Shown: positions 57,301 through 64,000 of the stretch, one piece after another
Numbering within the stretch: position 1 is the first letter of the stretch
How the letters are laid out: each line of letters opens with the position of its first letter
Origin: Undaria pinnatifida
Taxonomy: Eukaryota; Sar; Phaeophyceae; Laminariales; Alariaceae
Direction of reading: 5' to 3'
Assembly (NCBI GenBank): GCA_012845835.1
Contig: JABAKD010000002.1
Coordinates: 6,678,103 to 6,742,102 of the forward strand
DNA: 64,000 nucleotides
Translations under genes and position numbers: made by a program
The notes under the pieces: model-generated
The model's input: the letters and a program-made list of their open reading frames with translations, nothing else
What the model was told of the DNA's origin: nothing
Database searches by the model: none

Positions 57301-58262
57301 CCGTAACGAAACTGTTCCGCCCGCCGCCTTGTTGATGCTTTTGCCTCCAACGATTCTTCTCCGCCGACCCCGCTCGTGTTATGTTGTTGCCCACGACGGC
57401 GAAAATCTTGAAGCTCCCCGAGATGAAGCCGATCGAGATCGCCGTGGGCCAGCACACGCCGCACAACGACTTCGTCGCTCCCGGCCGTGTGGACGACTTG
57501 AACCGGTCCACCTATCGGCCGCGCGGGGCGGGCATCGGCAATGTCTTTCAAGAAGCGGGGGAGCCTGCCATGTGAGTGGGTGGAGTATGGAACGGGGAGG
57601 GGGGGGGGGGGGTTCTGCCATGTTGGGTGTCATGCTTTGGTCGTGGTGGAGAGGGGGGGTGATATTGGTTGATTGAATCGAGCATATGGAAACCCCTTCG
57701 TTCATGCGCGGGTGATTGCCGCTCATCCTTCATTAGTGGTAACTTTTTTTTTCAATTCTGGGTGCGTTTCTAATTTACACCGCGCCACAAACTAGGGACC
57801 TCTTTCGAGATGGCTGTTACGACAACCGACTGCCGGCCACCAACGCACACAATATGGTGACAGTAACCAAAACCATCGGTCGACACTAACAGCTGAACTA
57901 TTGCTGATAATATTTTGGGGCATCTAGGAGCAAAAATGCACAACACGCGCGGTCGACAACGATACGCAGCTCGCCAAGTTGAGTATCGACACTCAACCAG
58001 TCGAGGTCTGATCGAGGTCACAGCTGACGTGTTGGAAATGTTTGTGTATGATATCCTGTTGTGCGAGGTCCTAACCACAGCTATTGTACCATTTGTTGCT
58101 GCTGCACGCGACAGGTTCTACAAGCAGCCGGGGCACCCGCAGCACAAGCTGTCGAAGGCAGGGGGGCGCTTCAGCAAGCAAAAGAGCATGGAGACGTGGG
58201 ACCCCTCCGACCCGAAGGGGTTGAACACTAAGCAGCCTATCCGAGACCTGAAGGAGGTTTAG
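48360..58262 (+). CDS. NDUFA12: NADH:ubiquinone oxidoreductase subunit NDUFA12 (B17.2), five exons
   Basis: Accessory subunit of mitochondrial respiratory complex I, on the matrix side. Exons: 48360-48440, 51100-51181, 51466-51584, 57414-57571, 58115-58262 (TAG). All introns are GT...AG and phases match (0,1,0,2), giving 588 nt and 195 aa. Family hallmarks: GEDSHGNKYFEN (38-49), GQHRWVEY (55-62) and WHPWLHHMSD (77-86). The C-terminal half (YRPRGAGIGNVF, EPAMFYKQPGHP, KSMETWDPSDPKG) extends beyond the 145-aa human protein, as I believe some protist homologues do. Exon 4 could start at 57423 instead, giving 192 aa; both are in phase. NDUFAF2, the paralogous assembly factor, is less likely given the WHPWLHHMSD region. 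Confidence 0.92.
49385..49555 (+). repeat. Dispersed repeat paired with 18365-18505 (NDUFA12 intron 1)
   Basis: Contains GCGGGCAACCGGCA twice (tandem, about 55 bp apart) and GGCACTACTCAACCGGCAC, plus the CACTATAGCGG motif three times. Flanked downstream by an AT/poly-G stretch at 49640-49670. Confidence 0.6.
52260..52630. repeat. Diverged fold-back unit in NDUFA12 intron 3
   Basis: Shares CGCGCAGCAGAT, GGGTGGATCGT, CCTCACCGTCCGTT and GACCACTTCTGCGTCAGCT with array 3, but arms are eroded. Confidence 0.55.
52800..53110 (+). repeat. ACCC-rich simple repeat flanked by CAGCAGTA motifs
   Basis: Two related segments (52720-52860 and 52925-53105) share AACAGGGYCACYTCCCAC, CGCTCACCCACGTA and a CATGYTACAGCAG block. 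The second is expanded by CCAACCACCCAC units. Confidence 0.6.
53130..53350. other. Isolated GC-rich island in NDUFA12 intron 3
   Basis: About 220 bp of roughly 70% GC, including CCTCCGGGGTGAAACGAGCC. It stands out from the AT-richer intron around it and is open in several frames. It could be a cryptic exon or a horizontally acquired scrap; nothing in it is recognisable. Confidence 0.3.
53640..54640. repeat. Fold-back array 3: two palindromes with coding-like arms
   Basis: Hairpins centred near 53868 and 54304 (period about 436 bp) have arms of about 230 bp. At the centres are GCTGCAAGGTACTGCCTTG / CAAGGTGGTACC-type arms around CTTCCGCGCGTC. Translated, all arms echo one peptide: CVSCGSRAQFHTPAQQI and CVSCGSSARSHKPAQQI (minus), CVSCESGALFDRPAQQIRN (plus, about 53675-53735). 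The arms therefore probably derive from a protein-coding sequence with a Cys-x-x-Cys motif. It lies in NDUFA12 intron 3. Confidence 0.7.
55825..56470 (+). repeat. Minisatellite, about 48-bp unit, in NDUFA12 intron 3
   Basis: About 10-12 degenerate copies in two blocks (55825-56025 and 56225-56465) around TCAGCTCCTGGTACCCTTGG and GACAAGCGAGGACCCAGTCA. Because 48 is a multiple of three, it produces a pseudo-repetitive open frame (56165-56431) that need not be a protein. Confidence 0.8.
56808..56834 (+). repeat. Poly-C run in NDUFA12 intron 3
   Basis: A near-pure C run of about 27 bases inside a longer pyrimidine stretch (56790-56880). Similar in kind to the C-tracts upstream of other acceptors, but far from the exon 4 acceptor. 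Confidence 0.6.
56977..57058 (+). mobile_element. piggyBac-like MITE, copy C (82 bp)
   Basis: TTAA on the left (56973-56976) and TAAA on the right. Ends CCCCTTTGCAACTGG and CTCCAAAGGGG. About 85% like copies A and B by eye. It is 356 bp upstream of NDUFA12 exon 4. Confidence 0.8.
57955..58033 (-). repeat. Diverged transposon terminus in NDUFA12 intron 4
   Basis: Reverse-strand match (GCAGCTCGCCAAGTTGAGTA ... GGTCACAGCTGACG). It ends 82 bp before the exon 5 acceptor. Confidence 0.6.
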
Positions 58263-60049
58263 GGTTTAGACGCTAGTAGAAAGGCTTTTTTATTTGCAAT
58301 GTGTTTCGTGGGGGGAAAAGTGGGGATCAAATTGCCAAGCCGTTCTACATCGAGGTGGTGTAGTATGCGGTATGTCGGGGCGGGAAGAGACTGCGGGGGC
58401 ATATTATATCGAGATGGGGGGTTTCAACAGTGAAAGGCGTGTTTCGCTCCACATAGGGGGGAGGGACCAGGTGTTGAACACCGCCTACGAATACAAAATC
58501 CTAGTGAGAGCTTGAAATCGACCGCCCCGCCTTTTGCTTTTTCCAAAGTGTTGTACTTTTGTGCCAACTTGCGTGGAGGACGGCAGCGGAATGAACGGGA
58601 TGTGGATGGCGTGCAGCGCACGCTTTATGCCGGGGGGCTGGCTGTTTTCTGGTTGGACCATTTTTTTTTCCCCCAGTGGTGGCTTTGCCAGTATGTTTTC
58701 GCTTTTTGGCCAACTATTTTTCCCAGTGGTGACTGTGCTCTACTTGAGGTTGTGGAGCGCTGCGGGGGCGTTGTTGGTCCGGGCATGCACTCGGTTCCGG
58801 TTTAATGTGGCGGAGGTGGCCGTCGAACACCCGCGGAGGTTGCGATCCGTGCGTTCTGGCTGGAGAAGAGCGCGTTTGCGTTTCCCCCATCGCGTGGTAC
58901 CTGGTGCTACAGTGTCTGCCCTCCACCATGAATTAAGATGATACTGGCCCAGGCTAATTTCGTATTTGATTCAGGGTGTCCCACGCTACTCTGTGTCTGC
59001 AGCGTAACCGCTCAGTACAAATTCTTTGATTACAACGCTGCGTTTTGGACGTAAAACGACGCGTTTCTTGTACCAAAGTCGCTTGCGTAGAGCGTTGTTT
59101 TTGAGCCGGCAGCCTGTTGTTTAGTTCGCGCGCTGTGGAGGACCCTTGAAAAATGCTGCCTGAAATCATAAATAAGACAACGAGCGGTCTTTGGTCTTAG
59201 ACATGACACCCTGTCTATCTATAGCGGAGTATCCGAAGTTCAGGAACTAGGTTCAGATATGCGGCCGTAGTAGAGTGGACGAAAGTCAAAAGGTGCTGTA
59301 ATACGAGTACGGTGTGCTGTTGCAGCCCTCGAGCTGTACTACAGTAAGCAACGTCTTTGCCGGCGCCAGCCTGGCAGATTAGCGTCACCAAAACAGTAAA
59401 CAACAGCTATTATATACAAGTATGACTGGCTGGGTTACGTGATACTTCGAAGTTTAAAAAAACATGTCGCTGTCCACAGCGGCTGCATAGTATCTCTGGG
59501 ATGAAAAGCCAGCACGGATACTGGATCTATCTGCTGGATATCGATGGGTAGAAATAACGGATTTCTACGTAAAAAACACAAACACGCCATAAATCGCTGC
59601 TGCTGCTGCACAATATGCCTGTGCACCGTACATACATCAATCATCGGCTGCATTTCATGGTCTTATCTCCTATGGATAACTAGAGCGCCAACGCAAGAGC
59701 GCCAAAACGATATGAGGTCACTGGTTCGATGCACAGAGTCATCACACGTTTGTTTGTTTTTTCTTGCCTACATGATACGTAAAATTCAGCACATTTTTCT
59801 GCGAGAATCTTGTCTTCGAATTTACATGCAAGAGTACATACCATAAGACGACAGGGTGGGGTCTTGGCAACTTATCGCGTTACGCACACCTACGCTCCTG
59901 AGCTCAGCAGGAGCTCGGAGTCAGCATCGCTACACAATCGGGTTGGTAGATGGGCCCATAGTCTAGATATATTATTATATTATATACATATTATGTTTCC
60001 AACAGAGAGAAACCGAGTTAAATTGTACTTAGTACTTGCAATCCGACAA
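58263..60049. other. Region downstream of NDUFA12, no supported gene
   Basis: The first few hundred bases should be the NDUFA12 3' UTR. A 135-aa frame at 58534-58941 (plus) includes a hydrophobic segment (ASMFSLFGQLFFPVVTVLYL), but repeated CAGTGGTGRCT strings and poly-T runs suggest intron or UTR sequence rather than a gene. Nothing was recognised after 58960. Confidence 0.4.
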
Positions 60050-62076
60050 CATATTATAAAAATCTATACACTCCAGCTGTGAGATCGAGGATTTCGTCGA
60101 AGCTCATCTTTGTAAGCTGTGTGTGATACTCCGATCGCGCGTATTACCAGTTGTGTGTCCTCATTAGACAAGGATATAGGTCGGCGACTCCCCTTGCAAC
60201 TACAGTGTAGCTATCAGGGTCAACACCGTGATGTTAGGCAGTATGTGCGCGGAAACTATAAACCCCGTTTTTGAGGGGGATAAAATATTACAGCTATGGA
60301 AGGAAATGCATCAGTTTATCAAGTGAATCCTGTAAGTCGAATAACCGGTGAGAGGAGGGCGGAGCTTTTAAGGACCTGGGGGCCTGGGTTTGATCAAGAG
60401 GGGGGGGGGGGGGGGGGCAGCTCAATCTGTGCGTGGAAACTATAAATCCTATCCTGTAAGTCGTACAACCCGTGAGGAGAGGGCGGAGCGTTCGAGGAGG
60501 TGGGGGGGGGGGGGGGGGGGGGGAAGAAAGGGTTTTTAACCAACATCTTTAGGTCGCATAGATACAGGGGTTTGCTGTAAGCGTGGTGACTAGGTCTAGG
60601 CGATGGTGCGGGTGGTGAGGAAGGAGGGGGCGTGGGGGGGGGGGGGGGGGGGGGGGTGAATGAAAGCTACGCCATGGATGGCTAGAAAGATAATGACGTG
60701 ATATCAATTGCGTAGAAGTGTTTATTACTCTGGCCGATTTCGATTGCAGGTGGGGCGTTTGAACAAAAGGGCGGGAAACAAAAAAGGGGTGGGGGGGGGA
60801 ATGAATTGGAGCTACGGTATGGATGGCTAGATAGATAATGAGGTGATATCAGCTGGCTGGTAGTGCTTACTACTCTCAGGCAGGTTTTGGTTACAGGTTG
60901 GGGCGTTTGAACAAGAGGGATGGGGGGGAAGGGGGGGGCGGGCGGGACACTTCAATATATATGTGCGCGGAAACTATAAACCCTTAAAGGAGACAAATCT
61001 GACGGTTGTAGCAAGAAGACATCCCTTTATATCACCTGCCTGGTATTGTTTATTTTTCTAGAAGATTTGGTGTTAGATGGATAGAAAGATATTGAGGTGA
61101 TATCAGCCGGCTGGTAGTGTTTACTACTTTGGCAGATTTTGATTCTAGATGGGGCGTTTGTACAAGAGGGATCGGGGGGGGGGGGGGGGGGCGGACACTT
61201 CAGTATGTGCGCGGAAACTATAACTAACTCCTATAAGGGGACAAATCTGACGATTGTAGCAAGAAGACATCTCTCATGTATTGTGCATAGTAATCGTCAT
61301 TATCAGCAGAAAACGACGACGAAGCGAAACAGTTAGACGACTGAGTTCATACGCAAAAGCCTAAACTTGCGTCAAACACACACTTGAATGCACCCAAAGC
61401 AAGCCCCCCGTATAACCAAGCATCCCTATTCCACCTGCTTATCTGCCAAACTAAACTACGACCAAGCTGCCCCCCCCAAACTAAAAAAAAGCACCCTCCA
61501 CGGATAACGCGCTGTCCATTTGGTTCGCGCTTCTCAAAAACGCCAACATTGCGCGGTAGGGGGGGGGATGGGGGAGGGGGGAGGGGGGAGGGGGGGGCAA
61601 CTCAATCTGTGCGTGGAAACTGTAAATCCGTTAAGGGGATGAACGTGACGGTTTTGGAAAGAATGCACCAGTTTATCATGTGTATGCTGTAAGTCGTACA
61701 ACCAGTGAGGAGAAGGCAGAGTGTTCGAGGGGCTGGGGGGGGGGGGTTGGGCGAAAAGGGTTTTTCAACAGCTTTAGGTCGCATAGATGTTGGGGTTTGC
61801 TATACGCGTGGTGCTAGGTCTAGGCGATGGTGCGGGTGGTGGGGAAGGAGGGGGCGTTGGGGGGGGGGGGGGGTGAATTGAAGCAGCGGCATGGATGGCT
61901 TAGAAAGATAGTGAGGTGATACCAAGTGCGTGGAAGTGTTTATTACTCTGGCAGATTTCGATGTTAGGTGTGGGGCGTTTGAGCAAGAGGGGGCGGGGTG
62001 AAAAATAAAAAGCGGGGGGGGGGGGGGGGGAGAGGGTTTTTAACAGAGGGTTAGGTCACACATAATATTAAAATAC
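60050..62076 (+). mobile_element. Long-TIR poly-G element, tandemly expanded copy
   Basis: Begins with the same left end as 10670 (ATATTATAAAAAT, then ACTCCAGCTGTGAGATCG) and the full inner TIR to AAATGCATCAGTTTATCAAG. It then runs through at least six subunits with poly-G runs near 60400, 60505, 60640, 60795, 61170, 61565, 61735, 61860 and 62015. Subunits share GGAAACTATAAA, GGGGACAAATCTGACGGTTG and GAGGTGATATCAGC. No inverted right end closes it; a new left end starts at 62077. No ORF. This is the longest copy and shows the centre grows by subunit duplication. Confidence 0.75.
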
Positions 62077-62140
62077 AGTCCAGCTGTGAGATGGAAGATT
62101 TTGTCGAAACTCATCTTTGCAAGCTGTGTGTGATACTAAA
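62077..62140 (+). repeat. Long-TIR element terminus
   Basis: AGTCCAGCTGTGAGATGGAA to GCAAGCTGTGTGTGATACT, then homology stops at unrelated sequence. Confidence 0.8.
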
Positions 62141-62194
62141 TATGTGGAAGTGTGGTGAGCTTGAGCTGTATGTTAATAAACATCCCGACTATCA

Positions 62195-62259
62195 CTGACT
62201 GTTCGTTGTTGTGGACAGTCACACGTAATAAAATCATGTTGACATTGTTATATCGACTA
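62195..62259 (+). repeat. Satellite monomer left of the DNA transposon
   Basis: One roughly 65-bp monomer (GTTCGTTGTTGTGGACAGTC, then AATAAAATCATGTTGACATT and TATCGACTA) of the array that continues at 63809. Confidence 0.75.
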
Positions 62260-63808
62260 CAGTGGGGGGGTCTATACACGGCGGTATAGTGCATCGAGAT
62301 TTTGACCGCCCTATCTCGAAAGACACCCCTACCCTATCTCGAAAGGTCCCCCTATTGGAGTGAGGGCGGTTGACCGCCCTTTTGAACTTTTGGTTATATC
62401 CCAATAATAAGGCGGTAACCGCCGTATTGTGAGTGCGTACAGCCTTTTAAGGTACAGCACAGAGTGCCTCTGACCCAGAAGATGACCCAGAGGGCGTCAG
62501 GAAGATGGATATCATACGTGCGCTCGGAGAAGGAAGGTGCGGCGTTGCAGCAGTATCAGTGCTGAACCCAGTAAATATGTGTAGTGTCAAATACACACGA
62601 AAGCACAGCAGAGCAGACGGGTGCACACACACTTTGCATGTTGAGAAAGTATAATATCAATTGAGCTGCGGGCGACAGAACCCACCGAAGACGCACTTCA
62701 CCCAGACAGAGAAGATACACACTGCCGTACTGTTATACGGAGAGGACTCTTTGCTTTGCTACACATTCACAACAGAGCTCCCACCTATTCTACGGCACTG
62801 TACTACTGTACTGACTACTACTGTACTGCACTACAGTCCTCCGCTGTGCCCCCCCCCCTTAGCCTTGTTGAGGCTCACAAAATTGCCTCATGTCTGCCTG
62901 CTGCACAGTGGCTTAGAGGCATGCGCTTTGATGAACTACATCCTGGCCTTCTGCAGATAGAAGGAGGCATCGTCATTGCCGCACGCCTCCGCTGCGCTCT
63001 CCAGAGAAACGAAGTGCGACGAAAGTTCCACGTAGGCCGGGGGGGCACCGCCACCGTGCCCCGTCGTATCATCATCGCTGTCTTCGATCTCTTCAGTATT
63101 CACTTTGTTAACTTGAGTGCCTTTCAGCGCTTCCGTCATCACGTCTGCCGCATCGAGTTGCATTGCCTCTGTGACATCCGTATTGTCTATTCCAGACTTT
63201 GCGTTCTTCCATGGCCCCGCCCCAACACCGCCCGTGTCTGACGCCTTGCGCTTTCCCGCCTGGGTCTTGACCATCTTGCCCTTGCCCTTCGAAGATCGCT
63301 TGGCGGCAAGGCAATCATGGCAGACGCGCTGCATTGGGTTGTCGCAGTCCGGATCGGCTTCACCACGTCCGTGCAGTCGACCACCGTATTTTCCGCGACA
63401 TTCGCGGCCGTCAGGGCGCTCGGGGGTGCGGGCTGGAACCAAACACAGTTCACCTGCTGCACGGGGCATCGTGCGTGTCCCCTCTGTTCGTTGTGTGCTA
63501 GGGGTGTGTGTTCTCGCAGCAGCAACAACAGCAGTAGGGGTGTGATACTGCTGCCTATACCTCGCTCAAAAGCAGCTCCAGAGCGAGGCTTCGTACTGAT
63601 GATGTGGAGGCGAAAATGGGCCGTTGATCAGGGCGGTAGCCGCCTTAAATAGGGCGGTAGGCGCCCTGAATAGGTGGCTACCGCCTTATATAGGGTCCGC
63701 TGCTATATAGGGCGGTAGCTGCCCTATTCGCATCTTCTGTCGTGTCAAGCAGTTTTCGACCGCCCTATCTCGAACGACCGCCTTATACAGCCCCCCTTAC
63801 TGCTGCTG
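62260..63808. mobile_element. DNA transposon with CAG...CTG ends, 1.55 kb
   Basis: Left end CAGTGGGGGGGTCTATACAC then GGCGGT; right end, read inward, CAGCAGCAGTAAGGGGGGCT then GTATAAGGCGGT. Subterminal repeats of TATAGGGCGGT and GACCGCCCTATCTCGAA occur several times near both ends, like transposase-binding arrays. It sits inside a 65-bp satellite that resumes on the other side, with TA on both flanks (possible 2-bp duplication). It carries one minus-strand ORF (63469-62936). The 190-bp MITE at 25673 has matching ends. I do not assign a superfamily. Confidence 0.75.
62936..63469 (-). CDS. Transposon-borne protein with degenerate zinc-finger-like motif
   Basis: A 177-aa frame inside the 62260-63808 element. 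Residues about 20-52 read ECRGKYGGRLHGRGEADPDC then DNPMQRVCHDC. The order Cys, GGRLHG, Cys, CHDC looks like a zinc-binding finger that has lost some ligands. A basic linker (KRSSKGKGKMVKTQAGKRK) follows, then an acidic patch (EEIEDSDDD) and a hydrophilic tail. Such fingers occur at the ends of transposase-type proteins, but no DDE catalytic domain is present. It may therefore be a terminal fragment or an accessory DNA-binding protein. The true start may lie upstream in another frame after splicing. Confidence 0.45.
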   Translation of the reverse strand: MPRAAGELCLVPARTPERPDGRECRGKYGGRLHGRGEADPDCDNPMQRVCHDCLAAKRSSKGKGKMVKTQAGKRKASDTGGVGAGPWKNAKSGIDNTDVTEAMQLDAADVMTEALKGTQVNKVNTEEIEDSDDDTTGHGGGAPPAYVELSSHFVSLESAAEACGNDDASFYLQKARM

Positions 63809-64000
63809 TACCACTGTTTCGTTGTTGCGGGCAGCACACGAAATAAAATCACATTTCCAATGTTATCGACTACCACTGTTCGTTGTTGTGGGCAGCACAA
63901 ACACACACGTCATAAAATCATACCAGGTATATTCACATTATTATGACTACCATTCATTGCTGTTCGTTGTAGTGGACAGCACACGCACTTGACTTGATGA
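63809..64000 (+). repeat. 65-bp satellite right of the DNA transposon
   Basis: About three monomers (TACCACTGTTTCGTTGTTGC, CACTGTTCGTTGTTGTGGGC, TTGCTGTTCGTTGTAGTGGA) each with CACACG and AATAAAATCA. Continues beyond the window. Confidence 0.75.

Noticed and set aside
57266-57676. 136-aa frame over NDUFA12 exon 4
   Set aside because: Shadow frame; the adjacent phase (57414-57571) continues the NDUFA12 protein with matching splice phases.

Overview
This is nuclear DNA from a eukaryote. Genes are split by GT-AG introns, and most of the 64 kb is repeats. True TTAGGG telomeric repeats occur inside the window. The one confidently named gene encodes NDUFA12, an accessory subunit of mitochondrial complex I. 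GC-rich exons, GTGAGT-type donors, C-rich tracts before acceptors and many degenerate transposons suggest an alga-like protist with a large genome, such as a stramenopile or haptophyte. That placement is inference; nothing here fixes the lineage. No rRNA, intact tRNA, CRISPR array or bacterial operon was found.

Two spliced genes were rebuilt by hand, and reading phase is conserved across every junction. (1) Minus strand, 24781 to 18934: six exons, 233 aa, a probable secreted cysteine-containing protein of no family I can name. Its introns hold a head-to-head telomeric block, partial copies of two of its own exons, a minisatellite and a piggyBac-like miniature element. (2) Plus strand, 48360 to 58262: NDUFA12, five exons, about 195 aa, with introns of about 2.7, 0.28, 5.8 and 0.54 kb. 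Weaker candidates are a first exon at 6822-6712 (minus), a two-exon 105-aa gene at 30546-30172 (minus), a first exon at 16038-16122 (plus) and a lysine-rich ORF at 16796-17224 (plus).

Mobile DNA fills the rest. A long-terminal-inverted-repeat element full of poly-G runs lies at 8.1-11.6 kb and 60.0-62.1 kb, and its terminus is scattered through the window. Two miniature LTR elements (TRIM-like) and one truncated copy are present, as are two 5'-truncated LINE tails, a tRNA-derived SINE and three short TTAA-flanked piggyBac-like MITEs. A GACGCG-ended MITE family and a CAG...CTG-ended DNA transposon with a matching 190-bp MITE complete the set. Several are nested, which gives a relative age order. 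Three arrays of head-to-head palindromic (fold-back) units lie at about 37.0-41.4, 43.5-46.2 and 53.6-54.6 kb.

Two short palindromic motifs, TACCWGGTA and TACWGCWGTA, each recur at least 17 times across the window, far above chance, and are not explained by any annotated repeat. Together with the telomere-fusion junction inside a gene and the unknown secreted protein, they are the best leads for something undescribed.
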